Assembly: GCA_027730505.1 (NCBI GenBank)
Contig: JAQCGT010000008.1
Coordinates: 1 to 46,348, forward strand
Length of the DNA: 46,348 nt
Reading direction: 5' to 3'
Source: Actinomycetota bacterium
GTDB lineage: Bacteria; Actinomycetota; Acidimicrobiia; Acidimicrobiales; Ilumatobacteraceae
Shown: piece after piece, positions 8,160 to 15,846 of the stretch
Numbering within the stretch: the first letter of the stretch is position 1
Layout of the letters: every line of letters begins with the position of its first letter
Position numbers and translations under genes: made by a program
The notes under the pieces: model-generated
Told to the model about the DNA's origin: nothing
What the model saw: only the letters and a program-made list of their open reading frames with translations
The model's database searches: none

Positions 8160-8815
8160 CCGGTGACCAGAATGCGCTCGCCGGCGAAGGCGCCGACGCC
8201 GATGTGGCGCCCTTCGATCTCGACGGTCACGGTGCCGTCCGGAGCCAAGGCGGTGACACGGCCGGATCGGCCCGGAAGCAGGTCGGCGTCCTCGAGGAAC
8301 TCGAGTAGGCCTGGCGTGAACTCGAGCTCTTCAGGAATTCGGCGGATGCTGAAGGTCGTGCCGATCGGGTGGACCGCGAGCGGGTGGGCACCATCGGAGA
8401 TGTAGTCGGATCCAGGGATCGGATTGCCATGTGGGCATGTTGTCGGCGAGCCCAGGAACCGATCGAGAGCATCCTCGACGGACTCGCTCATCACGTGTTC
8501 CCACTTGCCGGCCTCATGATGTGCCTCAGCCCAGGACAGACCGAGAATGTCGGTGAGGAATCGCTCAGCCAATCGGTGTCGACGCACCACCCGTTGAGCC
8601 AGCGCATCACCGTCCGTCGTCAGTTTGATGCCACCTTCGGTCGTGATGAGGCCTTCGGACTCGAGACGACGCACCATCTCACTCACCGCCGGTCGACTGA
8701 CGTTCAGCCGCTCGGCGATTCGCGCCTGGATCACTTCGAGGTCATCCTCAGCTAATTCGAAGATGCATTCGCAGTACTCCTCGAAGGCGGGATGATGCTC
8801 GCCGGGTGCAGGCAT
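8156..8815 (-). CDS. DtxR/IdeR-family metal-dependent regulator
   Basis: A 219-residue repressor-type protein. It has an N-terminal winged helix (IAERLNVSRPAVSEMVRRLESEGL), the dimerisation and metal domain with WEHVMSESVEDAL and CPHGNPIPG, and a C-terminal SH3-like FeoA fold. The primary-site Cys of DtxR/IdeR (Cys102, within EACRWEH) aligns with Gly in EAGKWEH here, while the following Glu and His are kept. The bound metal therefore cannot be assigned with confidence. A TAGGCT sits 6 bases before the ATG, suggesting a leaderless message. It is followed by the overlapping lipoprotein gene. Confidence 0.9.
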   Translation of the reverse strand: MPAPGEHHPAFEEYCECIFELAEDDLEVIQARIAERLNVSRPAVSEMVRRLESEGLITTEGGIKLTTDGDALAQRVVRRHRLAERFLTDILGLSWAEAHHEAGKWEHVMSESVEDALDRFLGSPTTCPHGNPIPGSDYISDGAHPLAVHPIGTTFSIRRIPEELEFTPGLLEFLEDADLLPGRSGRVTALAPDGTVTVEIEGRHIGVGAFAGERILVTG

Positions 8816-8821
8816 GGTTGG

Positions 8822-8827
8822 AGCCTA
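8822..8827 (-). promoter_or_regulatory. Candidate leaderless -10 of the DtxR-family gene
   Basis: TAGGCT on the minus strand, 6 bases before ATG 8815. This spacing puts the likely transcription start on the start codon. No clear -35 was seen. Confidence 0.5.
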
Positions 8828-8873
8828 GATGCCCCCCAACGATCCGCGCCCCTCGTGTCAACCAGTGAAGAAG

Positions 8874-10523
8874 TCACTGTCGCAGGCGTCGAAGCCAACT
8901 CTCGGCGTGTCGTAGGCGCCGGTCGAGTTGCTCCTCTGTGGCCGAGGCCACCGAGGTGACGCCGGCACGCCTGTTCATCTCGGCTTGGACTCGTGGGTGC
9001 GGCCAACCGGTCATGTCGACGAGGCGGCGTGCCAACGCAGCATTTCGCGTGCGAAGGTCCTCCTTACGCTCGGCGACCGATAGTTCGCCGAATGGCACGC
9101 GTCCGGCTTCGGTCAGCACGATCGGAAGGTCGATCTCAAGTCCATCGCCCTGAGCGGGTTCAGGAACGAGTTCGTCGTCATCGAATTCCTGAAGTCCGTG
9201 TTCGGTGATGGCGTGAACCTGCATTCCGGTTGCCGTCGATGAGACGACGGAAAACAGTGAGAGTTGCTCAGGCCGCTCGTCGACTGCGTTCGCTTCAGTC
9301 GGGCCTCGTTGGAATGATTCTTCATCGTCGTCTCGGCCTGGCGGTCGGAGCGCATGACGTCTCGACTCGGCGATCCGAAACGCGTGGGTCCGCAGTCTTG
9401 GATCGTCGGGAATGAAGACGTAGGCGCGCTGGGTACCTCGGCCGGGTTGCCAGCGCACGAAGCGACCGACGGCCTGACGGAAGAACAGTTCGGTTGCGAC
9501 CGTCGTTGCGTAGACCCCGACTCGCAGGCGTGGAATGTCGACACCTTCGGAAACCATTCGGACCGAGATAAGCCACGGACGGTCGTCATTGGCGAAGGCT
9601 GCGATCTTGGCCGACGCGCTGGGGTCGTCACTGACGACCACATCGGCGTGGACACCCAACCGATTCCGAAGCAGTCGGGCGACCCCGTGTGCGTGGTCAA
9701 CGTCGGTGGCGATCACGAGTCCGCCGGCGTCCGGGTCGGTCGACCTGATCGCCCGGAGACGTTGATCTGCTTGGGTGAGCACCTGAGGGAGCCAGTCGCC
9801 GTCGAGGCTGAGTGCCGTACGCAATCGTGCTGACACCTGGTCACGGTTCAACTCGTCGGCGAAGTTGGCCCGGACGACGTCACCCGTTGGTGTCGACCAT
9901 TCCATCTGGCCGTCGAAACGCGGGAAGTAGACCGGCCTGACCACCCCGCCGTCGCGCAGCGCATCGTCGTATCCGTAGGTGACGTCTGCTCTGGCGAGGT
10001 CACCTTCGGCGGTGGTCTCGTAGGTGATGAATGGGATCGGTGTGTCATCGCTGCGAAAGGGCGTCCCGGAGAGTGCGAGCCGCCGTGATGCCGTCGAGAA
10101 CGCCGACAGCACTGACGAGCCCCAGGCGCGCTCGTCTCCGGCGTGATGGATTTCATCGAGCACCACCAGGCCGTCGCGAGCGATGCCCTGGAGTCGCTCC
10201 GCGGCCGATCCATTCGCAACCTGTTGATAGGTGGTGACGAGGCCGTGGACGTCACGGGCGAGACCCTGGCCCGGCGCCCAGTCGATATCGAGGGCCAATC
10301 CGAGACGATGCGCCGCTCTCGCCCATTGCGTCTTGAGATGGCTCGTTGGAGCGACGACGACAAGTCGTCCGGGGCTCGATGCCAGGTGGGCCAGAGCACA
10401 GGTCAGCGCGAATGTGGTCTTACCGGCTCCGGGCGTTGCCACGGCGAGGAAGTCAGGGGAGTTCGACCCGGTGAACTGATCGAAGGCGGCCCGTTGCCAA
10501 GGGCGCAGGCGCAGGGAGGTCAC
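8874..10523 (-). CDS. Superfamily 2 DEAH-box helicase
   Basis: A 549-residue helicase of the ResIII/SNF2-like type. Motif I is ATPGAGKTT (29-37), motif II VVLDEIHHAGD (121-130), motif III ALSGTPFRSD, and the C-terminal RecA lobe has VSEGVDIPRLRVGVYAT and FRQAVGRFVRW (motif VI). About 100 further residues follow and contain no nuclease motif that I recognise. The start is GTG 10523, 14 bases after the TetR-family gene on the same strand. Related stand-alone helicases are common in actinobacteria without a clear role. No methylase, nuclease or other defence partner is adjacent, so a DNA-repair or general role is the safer guess. Confidence 0.85.
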   Translation of the reverse strand: MTSLRLRPWQRAAFDQFTGSNSPDFLAVATPGAGKTTFALTCALAHLASSPGRLVVVAPTSHLKTQWARAAHRLGLALDIDWAPGQGLARDVHGLVTTYQQVANGSAAERLQGIARDGLVVLDEIHHAGDERAWGSSVLSAFSTASRRLALSGTPFRSDDTPIPFITYETTAEGDLARADVTYGYDDALRDGGVVRPVYFPRFDGQMEWSTPTGDVVRANFADELNRDQVSARLRTALSLDGDWLPQVLTQADQRLRAIRSTDPDAGGLVIATDVDHAHGVARLLRNRLGVHADVVVSDDPSASAKIAAFANDDRPWLISVRMVSEGVDIPRLRVGVYATTVATELFFRQAVGRFVRWQPGRGTQRAYVFIPDDPRLRTHAFRIAESRRHALRPPGRDDDEESFQRGPTEANAVDERPEQLSLFSVVSSTATGMQVHAITEHGLQEFDDDELVPEPAQGDGLEIDLPIVLTEAGRVPFGELSVAERKEDLRTRNAALARRLVDMTGWPHPRVQAEMNRRAGVTSVASATEEQLDRRLRHAESWLRRLRQ

Positions 10524-10537
10524 GGTGTGTGGTCGGC

Positions 10538-11128
10538 TCAGTTGCCGTCGTTGAGCGCGCGCAGACCTGCCCAGGCGAGGGCGCTCACCGTTGCAGCGAT
10601 CTCGTCAGGGTCGAATTCGGTGCCTTTGTCGAGCAGCCGCCGACTTGCGCCTTCGGCGAGTCCGACGAGGGCATGGGAGATGATGCGTCGCCGCTCAGGG
10701 TCGAGGTCGACGGCGATGAGCGGAGCGATTGCGCTTGCCGCATCAGAGGTGATCCGTCGGACCTGTTCGGTGAATTCGGCGTCATGTCGAGCTGCGCCGC
10801 CGAAGAGGAGTCGGAACCCGTCATGGTCGGTTGCCACCCATCGGAAGTATGCGAGGAATCCGAGCCTCGTTTGCGACTTTCCGTCATCAGCATCGGCTGT
10901 CGCCTTGGAAATCGCCGTTCGCATACGGGTGCCCACCTCGTCGAGGAGCGCAGAGAAAAGGTCGCTCTTGGAATCGAAGTGCTGATACAGCACTGGTTTG
11001 GTCACTCCGGCGGCTTCAGCGATCTCATTCATCGAGGCGCCGTGATAGCCGGAGCGTCCGAAGATCTCGAGCGCAACGTCGAGGATCTGTTCGCGCCGGG
11101 CCGCGGCGGTGAGACGGGCATGAGTCAT
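10538..11128 (-). CDS. TetR-family transcriptional regulator
   Basis: A 196-residue regulator. The helix-turn-helix lies in the first 60 residues (REQILDVALEIFGRSGYHG, MNEIAEAAGVTKPVLYQHF). The ligand-binding domain contains FLAYFRWVATDHDGFRLLF and a C-terminal helix pair. The ligand is unknown. A TAGCAT lies 9 bases before the ATG. The DEAH helicase follows after 14 bases; the enoyl-CoA hydratase-like gene at 11458 is the nearest metabolic gene on the other strand and a possible target. Confidence 0.92.
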   Translation of the reverse strand: MTHARLTAAARREQILDVALEIFGRSGYHGASMNEIAEAAGVTKPVLYQHFDSKSDLFSALLDEVGTRMRTAISKATADADDGKSQTRLGFLAYFRWVATDHDGFRLLFGGAARHDAEFTEQVRRITSDAASAIAPLIAVDLDPERRRIISHALVGLAEGASRRLLDKGTEFDPDEIAATVSALAWAGLRALNDGN

Positions 11129-11137
11129 GGGAATGTC

Positions 11138-11143
11138 ATGCTA
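11138..11143 (-). promoter_or_regulatory. Candidate -10 of the TetR-family gene
   Basis: TAGCAT on the minus strand, 9 bases before ATG 11128, consistent with a leaderless or nearly leaderless message. Confidence 0.4.
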
Positions 11144-11161
11144 GGGGCGATCTCGACGGGC

Positions 11162-11446
11162 TCATAGACCGTGTTCGACATCCTCGCGCTCGGCCGCTCG
11201 AACCGCGTAGCCCAACACGATCGATGGGGCGAGGAGCACCGAGGAAACGATGAGGCAGACGACGACGGTCGTTGCAAGCGGCGAGGAGAAGCCGACGGCG
11301 AACGCAATGATGAACACTGCGACACCGACCGAGAGGATCAGATAGCCGACGCGGTTGGCCAGCAGTGTCCAGCGGGCGATGACGGAGCGGCGGGCTCTCA
11401 CGGGATCGTCGATCGCCGAATGGTCGTGCTTCTTGCGGTCTGCCAT
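11162..11446 (-). CDS. Small membrane protein, two predicted helices
   Basis: A 94-residue protein starting MADRKKHDH (ATG 11446); a GTG three codons upstream at 11455 is an alternative. A charged N-terminus is followed by two hydrophobic segments, GYLILSVGVAVFIIAFAVGF and TTVVVCLIVSSVLLAPSIVL, and a short charged tail. I do not recognise the family. It ends 34 bases before the TetR-family gene on the same strand. A TACCAT on the minus strand overlaps the start codon of the divergent gene at 11458, so the two promoters probably overlap. Confidence 0.7.
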   Translation of the reverse strand: MADRKKHDHSAIDDPVRARRSVIARWTLLANRVGYLILSVGVAVFIIAFAVGFSSPLATTVVVCLIVSSVLLAPSIVLGYAVRAAEREDVEHGL

Positions 11447-11451
11447 AGGGT
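11446..11451 (+). promoter_or_regulatory. Candidate leaderless -10 of the 11458 gene
   Basis: TAGGGT on the plus strand, 6 bases before ATG 11458. It lies over the start region of the divergent small membrane protein gene. Confidence 0.45.
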
Positions 11452-11457
11452 TCACTC

Positions 11458-12189
11458 ATGGTACGCGTGGAACGCCCAAGTGCTGAGATCGTCCTTGTGA
11501 CGATCGACCGGCCCGAACGTCGCAACGCCGTCGATATCGCAACCCTCGATGGGCTGTCAGCAGCCTTTGGTGAGGTGGCTCTTCCCGGCACGAGGGTGGT
11601 GGTGCTCACCGGTGCTCCACCTGCCTTTTGTGCTGGTGCCGATCTCGGCGGCGCCGAATCCGAGGTGTTCCAGAAATCACTCGCCGGTGCGCTCAGAACC
11701 ATTGCCGGATGCCCGGTGCCGGTGGTGGCGGCGATCGACGGTCCGGCGCTCGGCGCGGGCAGCCAACTGCTGTCGGTGTGCGATCTGCGCGTCGCCACCG
11801 AGCGCAGCACCTTCGGCATTCCCGCCGCCCGTCTCGGACTTGCCGTCGATCAGTGGACCGTCGACCGTCTGGTCCGTGAGTTCGGTTGGGGAATCGCCCG
11901 AGCGATGCTCGTCGGAGCTGAAGTGTTCGACACTCACCGGATGGTGTCGGCTGGTGCGGTCCATCGAGTGGGTGATCTCGATGCGGCACTGGCTTGGGCG
12001 GAGACGCTCGCTGCACAGGCGCCTCTCACCGTCGTCGCTCACAAAGCGGCGCTCGACGCTGTTGCCGACCCGGCCGGATCCGCAGTTGACGTCGAATCGC
12101 TCCGGCTGGCGGCGTGGGCGTCGGCCGATGCCAGTGAGGGCCGTCAGGCGTTTCTCGAGAAGCGTCCGCCGCGTTTCACAGCATCGTGA
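11458..12189 (+). CDS. Enoyl-CoA hydratase/isomerase-fold protein lacking both catalytic Glu
   Basis: A 243-residue crotonase-fold protein. TIDRPERRNAVDIATL at the N-terminus, the oxyanion-hole region FCAGADLGG and GPALGAGSQLLSVCDLRVA are present. In hydratases the GGGCELA segment supplies the first catalytic Glu; here it reads GAGSQLL, so Gln replaces it. The second Glu, in a PE dipeptide before the LG turn, is Ala in FGIPAARLGL. The protein should still bind an acyl-CoA, but simple hydration is doubtful; an isomerase, hydrolase or other crotonase chemistry is possible. The gene stands alone and ends 6 bases before the convergent sortase gene. Confidence 0.85.
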   Translation: MVRVERPSAEIVLVTIDRPERRNAVDIATLDGLSAAFGEVALPGTRVVVLTGAPPAFCAGADLGGAESEVFQKSLAGALRTIAGCPVPVVAAIDGPALGAGSQLLSVCDLRVATERSTFGIPAARLGLAVDQWTVDRLVREFGWGIARAMLVGAEVFDTHRMVSAGAVHRVGDLDAALAWAETLAAQAPLTVVAHKAALDAVADPAGSAVDVESLRLAAWASADASEGRQAFLEKRPPRFTAS

Positions 12190-12195
12190 TGCAGG

Positions 12196-13485
12196 TCAGA
12201 GGTTAGGCGGCAGCAATCCGTTGACGTTCTCGTAGATGAAATAGAGCACCACGATCCCGGGAATCAGCGCGACCGGTAGCGCTGGGAACCAACTGCGCCG
12301 CCGGTGACTCCACCAGCGGACAGCGAGGATCAGCACGATCATCGGGATCGTCCAGAGAATCCCTTGGGTGAGGGCGGCAGGGTCATGGAACCAACCCGCA
12401 GCGAAGGCATCGGTGGTCGCCGTCGATGTGCCGCCCGTGTCTTCGACGACGATTGGCACGCTGGTGCTGGTGGACGACGTCGTGGGCGACGCTGTAGTTG
12501 GTGTCGTCTCGGCCGCAGCCACAGTTGTTGCGGTCTCATCGGGAAGCAGGGTCGTTGTCGTTGCGATCGACGACAACGACGAAGCGAGGTAGCTGCTTCG
12601 AGCGGTGGGCGTATCCGACTGTGTCGGGTCGAGGTTGGCATGGATGATGATTCGCTGAGCGGCAGACCACTTCGGGTGGCATGACGTCAGGGTCAGTTCA
12701 GCGATCGTTGGATCGCTGGTGGCAACGACGTGGTAGTCGGACGGCTCGACGATCAGCGTCTCGCGCACGCGGTAGACGAATCGTCCCGCTGCAGTGGTGA
12801 CGATGATCTCGTCACCGGGTTCCAGCCGGTCGACATCGTGGAACGGTTGACCGTACGTGGTTCGGTGGCCGGCGATGGCCGCGTTGCCGAGTTGGCCCGG
12901 CAACGGCGTGTCAGGGAAGTGGCCCGGCCCCAGTTGTAACTCATCGACTCCGACTCCAGCGACCACGTAGTGGTCGGTGCCGATGGTCGGGATCTCAAGA
13001 CGCGCCACCGGGTCGCCGAGTGAGATGTCGAGCACGGGGGCCGGCGGCAACGTGGAGGTGGTGGTGACGTCGGTGCTCGTCGGCGCCGCCGTGTCGTCAG
13101 CGATGCTGGTCGTGGTCTGGGCTGCGGTGGTCGTGACGACCGCTGCGGTGGTCGTCTCGACAGAGAGTTGTTGCTCGAACTTGTCGGCGAGGTCGCGCTG
13201 GGCACGAGCGGTTTCGAGGCCCGTTCCCCACAACTGGTAGCCGACGAACCCGAGCATGAGCAGACCGATCACGATGAGTGCCCGGCCGAAGAGTCCGATC
13301 ACCCACCTCCAGTCTCGTGGCTCCGGCGGTCGGTCCCATTGAGCTCGACGATGTCGGCGCCAGGTGTTCCAATGTCTCCGGTAGAAACCCGCCCAGCGGC
13401 TGGTCGGGCCACGTCGATGCGCCCGACGCACCACCTCACTCAGACGGTACCCCTCGTTGGGACGGGGACTGTCGGGGCCTGACAC
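12196..13485 (-). CDS. Class E sortase, three membrane helices and Thr-rich stalks
   Basis: A 429-residue sortase read from GTG 13485, which lies 7 bases after TATCGT. In-frame starts at 13494 (GTG) and 13566 (ATG) are alternatives, but the last overlaps ccmA. Order: basic cytoplasmic N-terminus (1-60), transmembrane helix (61-85), Thr-rich linker (about 110-147), sortase barrel with His207 (IAGHRT), Cys269 (LTSCHP) and Arg278 (AAQRIII), a second Thr/Ser/Ala-rich stretch (300-345), and two C-terminal helices (374-393 and 399-419). Both ends would be at the membrane with the catalytic domain outside between two flexible stalks. No sorting-signal substrate was found nearby. Confidence 0.88.
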   Translation of the reverse strand: MSGPDSPRPNEGYRLSEVVRRAHRRGPTSRWAGFYRRHWNTWRRHRRAQWDRPPEPRDWRWVIGLFGRALIVIGLLMLGFVGYQLWGTGLETARAQRDLADKFEQQLSVETTTAAVVTTTAAQTTTSIADDTAAPTSTDVTTTSTLPPAPVLDISLGDPVARLEIPTIGTDHYVVAGVGVDELQLGPGHFPDTPLPGQLGNAAIAGHRTTYGQPFHDVDRLEPGDEIIVTTAAGRFVYRVRETLIVEPSDYHVVATSDPTIAELTLTSCHPKWSAAQRIIIHANLDPTQSDTPTARSSYLASSLSSIATTTTLLPDETATTVAAAETTPTTASPTTSSTSTSVPIVVEDTGGTSTATTDAFAAGWFHDPAALTQGILWTIPMIVLILAVRWWSHRRRSWFPALPVALIPGIVVLYFIYENVNGLLPPNL

Positions 13486-13492
13486 GACGCTC

Positions 13493-13498
13493 ACGATA
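13493..13498 (-). promoter_or_regulatory. Candidate leaderless -10 of the second sortase gene
   Basis: TATCGT on the minus strand, 7 bases before GTG 13485. It supports that GTG as the start and lies about 50 bases from the divergent ccmA -10. Confidence 0.4.
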
Positions 13499-13545
13499 CC
13501 GGTGGCCCTCAAGCGGCGACGGGGGTGTTCGAGCGGCGTGACGCC

Positions 13546-13551
13546 TAGCGT
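13546..13551 (+). promoter_or_regulatory. Candidate -10 of the ccm operon
   Basis: TAGCGT, 9 bases before ATG 13561 and directly before GTG 13552. Initiation would fall at or just before the ATG, which favours ATG 13561 as the ccmA start. Confidence 0.45.
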
Positions 13552-13560
13552 GTGGCAGAG

Positions 13561-14232
13561 ATGCATCCGTCACCTGACGCCACAACCGACCCGGTCATTG
13601 ACCTTGAAGGGCTGGTCGTCGTGCTCGGTGGCTTCCCGGCACTCGCTGGCGCTGATCTTCGGGTGGAGCGCGGCGAGATTCTCTTGCTCGCTGGACCGAA
13701 TGGCGCAGGAAAGACGACGCTTCTGCGTGCCTGCGCAGGAATGACCCGACCGGTTCGAGGGTCTGGGCGCGTACTCGGGTTCGATCTCCTGCGCGAACGT
13801 GAGTCGATTCGTGCTGGCGTTGGACTTGTGGGTCATCGCAACGGCCTGTACGCGGACCTCACCGTTCAGGAGAACCTCCGGTTCTGGGGAGCGGCCAGCG
13901 GAGCGACGTCGTCGGAGATCGAAGCGGCTGCATCGGCGATGGCGGTGGACGGTCGCCTCGCCACGGTGCCGGTTGGACGACTGTCGGCTGGGCAGCGACG
14001 TCGAACGGCACTGGCGGTGCTCGTCGTGCGCCGGGCAGCGCTGTGGTTGCTCGACGAACCCCACACCGGTCTCGATGCCCAGGGCCGTGACGAACTCGAT
14101 GCGCTGCTCAGGCGCGCGGCTGTCTCGGGAGCGACCGTGGTGTTCGCAAGCCACGAGGCCGATCGGGCAGATCAGCTGGCCACTCGTTCGGTTCGTGTTG
14201 TCGCTGGTCGGGTGGAGGCCGTCGATGGCTGA
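13561..14232 (+). CDS. ccmA: Haem exporter ATP-binding subunit CcmA
   Basis: A 223-residue ABC ATPase that with CcmB drives release of holo-CcmE in System I cytochrome c maturation. Visible motifs are Walker A GPNGAGKTT (45-53), the CcmA-like GHRNGLYADLTVQENLRFW, signature RLSAGQRRRTALA, Walker B LWLLDEPHTGLD and the switch His in FASHEADRA. ATG 13561 is preferred over GTG 13552, which abuts the likely -10. The stop overlaps the ccmB start. First gene of a nine-gene operon. Confidence 0.9.
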   Translation: MHPSPDATTDPVIDLEGLVVVLGGFPALAGADLRVERGEILLLAGPNGAGKTTLLRACAGMTRPVRGSGRVLGFDLLRERESIRAGVGLVGHRNGLYADLTVQENLRFWGAASGATSSEIEAAASAMAVDGRLATVPVGRLSAGQRRRTALAVLVVRRAALWLLDEPHTGLDAQGRDELDALLRRAAVSGATVVFASHEADRADQLATRSVRVVAGRVEAVDG

Positions 14233-14917
14233 GGTGAGCCGATTCGATGTGGCCAAGGCGGTGTTCGTGAAAGACCTGAGAGTGGAGATTCGCTCGCGGG
14301 TTCTTGTGAATCAGATTCTGCCGTTCTCAGCGTTGGTCATGGTGCTCTTCGCCTTCGCCCTTGACGCCACGAATGTGCTCACCCGAGTCGCTCCCGGCCT
14401 CATCTGGCTCGCTGTGCTCTTCTCGATGATCGTGATCGTCCAGCGGGGTTTCGCCGTCGAATCAGCCGATGGTGCGCTCGAGGCGCTCCAGTCGGCCGGC
14501 GTTGACGCTCTCGGTGTCTATTGGGGCAAGTGGGCGGCGCTCGTCGTGCAACTCGTAGTTCTCGAGGTGCTGCTGGTCGCAACAGCGGTGTTGTTGTACG
14601 GCGTCGACCTTCGAGCAGAGGGTGTTGTGCTTCTCGTCACCACCTCGATCTCCGCGACGTGCGGTCTGGCTGCGGTAGGTACGATCTACGGAGGCCTCGC
14701 CGCTGGGGTCTCGGGTCGGGAGACCTTGCTCCCCCTTCTCGTTCTTCCAGTGGCGTCGCCCGTGCTCATCGGGGCCACCCGAGCGGTCGAAGCGGCGCTC
14801 GGCACCGGCGGCACGGCGATCTCAGAGGGCTGGCCGTGGCTCGGCCTGCTGTCGGTTTTCGCCGTTGCATTCGGTGTCGGCGGCTCATTCGCCTTCGGAC
14901 CCCTGATCGAGGACTGA
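14225..14917 (+). CDS. ccmB: Haem exporter membrane subunit CcmB
   Basis: A 230-residue membrane protein starting MAEVSRFDVAKAVFVKDLRVE at ATG 14225, which overlaps the last codons of ccmA by 8 bases. About six hydrophobic segments are seen. The N-terminal FVKDLRVEIRSR and the LLPLLVLPVASPVLIGATRA segment are typical of CcmB. It pairs with CcmA as an ABC exporter unit of System I. The open frame extends far upstream inside ccmA, but family length and position support this start. Confidence 0.88.
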   Translation: MAEVSRFDVAKAVFVKDLRVEIRSRVLVNQILPFSALVMVLFAFALDATNVLTRVAPGLIWLAVLFSMIVIVQRGFAVESADGALEALQSAGVDALGVYWGKWAALVVQLVVLEVLLVATAVLLYGVDLRAEGVVLLVTTSISATCGLAAVGTIYGGLAAGVSGRETLLPLLVLPVASPVLIGATRAVEAALGTGGTAISEGWPWLGLLSVFAVAFGVGGSFAFGPLIED

Positions 14918-14942
14918 CGCCGGCCCGCCGGATCGGAGCGAT

Positions 14943-15719
14943 ATGACCACCATCACCCCCCAGAGTCTCGAGGTTCCGGCCCGCCGACGCGGGACCGGCA
15001 CCCGCGCCACCCGAATCATCGGTCTGGCGACGATCGTGATGATCGGGTGGCTCGCCGTGTTCGGACTCCTCATTTCCCCAGCGGATCGCGATCAGGGCGA
15101 CTCGGTGCGGATCATGTACGTACACGTTCCGTCGGTGTGGCTCGCGTACCTCGCGTTCATCGTCACTGCCATCTGCTCGGCGATCCACCTGTTCGGTCGC
15201 CGTCACTCTCTGGGCGTCGACCGCGTCGCCGGCGCATCGGCAGAGGTCGGCGTGGTCTTCATGGCGGTCACGCTCGTGACCGGAATGCTCTGGGGTCGCA
15301 TCACATGGGGGGTGTACTGGCAGTGGGACGCTCGACTGACGACCACTGCGCTGCTCTTCATCAGCTACATCGGTTACCTGGCGGTTCGCGGTCTGGAGGG
15401 AACCCGTCAACAACGTGCCCGGCGAAGCGCAGTGATCGGGCTGTTGGTGGTTCTCGAAATCCCGCTGGTGCATTGGAGTGTCAGACTGTGGCGCAGCCTT
15501 CACCAGGAGGCGACGGTGCTCGGCACTGACCTCGATGTCTCGCTCGACGGCCTGATGCTGTTCTCATTGTTCAGCGGGGTGGTCGCATTCACCCTGCTCT
15601 TCATCTGGCTGGTGCTCCACCGTTCGAGGATGCTCACCATGATTGACCTCGCCGGTGAGCGTGCGCTCGACGAGGCGCTCGCCTCCCGAATCTCCGAGGG
15701 CGGTGAGAAGCGTGCGTGA
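14943..15719 (+). CDS. ccmC: Haem transfer protein CcmC
   Basis: A 258-residue, six-helix protein that loads haem onto CcmE. The Trp-rich signature WGVYWQWDARLTTTAL is clear. The two axial-type histidines are in YVHVPSVWLAY and PLVHWSVRLWRSLHQ, flanking the Trp-rich loop as in the family. It starts 25 bases after ccmB, and its 3' end is overlapped by the ccmD-like gene. Confidence 0.94.
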   Translation: MTTITPQSLEVPARRRGTGTRATRIIGLATIVMIGWLAVFGLLISPADRDQGDSVRIMYVHVPSVWLAYLAFIVTAICSAIHLFGRRHSLGVDRVAGASAEVGVVFMAVTLVTGMLWGRITWGVYWQWDARLTTTALLFISYIGYLAVRGLEGTRQQRARRSAVIGLLVVLEIPLVHWSVRLWRSLHQEATVLGTDLDVSLDGLMLFSLFSGVVAFTLLFIWLVLHRSRMLTMIDLAGERALDEALASRISEGGEKRA

Positions 15720-15846
15720 TGCGGGATTCATCATCGGTTCGTACCTGATCACGCTCGGTGCGATCGGGGCGTTCGCCGTTCGCACGCTTCGTCTCGGGCG
15801 ACGACTGGCAGACAGTGTTCCCGACGAGGACAAGCCATGGCTGTGA
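15712..15846 (+). CDS. ccmD: CcmD-like small membrane protein
   Basis: A 44-residue protein with one hydrophobic helix (FIIGSYLITLGAIGAFAV) and a basic then acidic tail (RTLRLGRRLADSVPDEDKPW). The GTG at 15712 overlaps the last 8 bases of ccmC, and the TGA overlaps the start of ccmE. CcmD proteins are small, poorly conserved and sit exactly between ccmC and ccmE, so the call rests on position and topology. Confidence 0.75.
   Translation: MRDAGFIIGSYLITLGAIGAFAVRTLRLGRRLADSVPDEDKPWL

Noticed and set aside
8874-10523. Defence island centred on the DEAH helicase
   Set aside because: The neighbours are a TetR regulator and a DtxR regulator, with no nuclease, methylase or toxin gene. The helicase type is common as a stand-alone gene.
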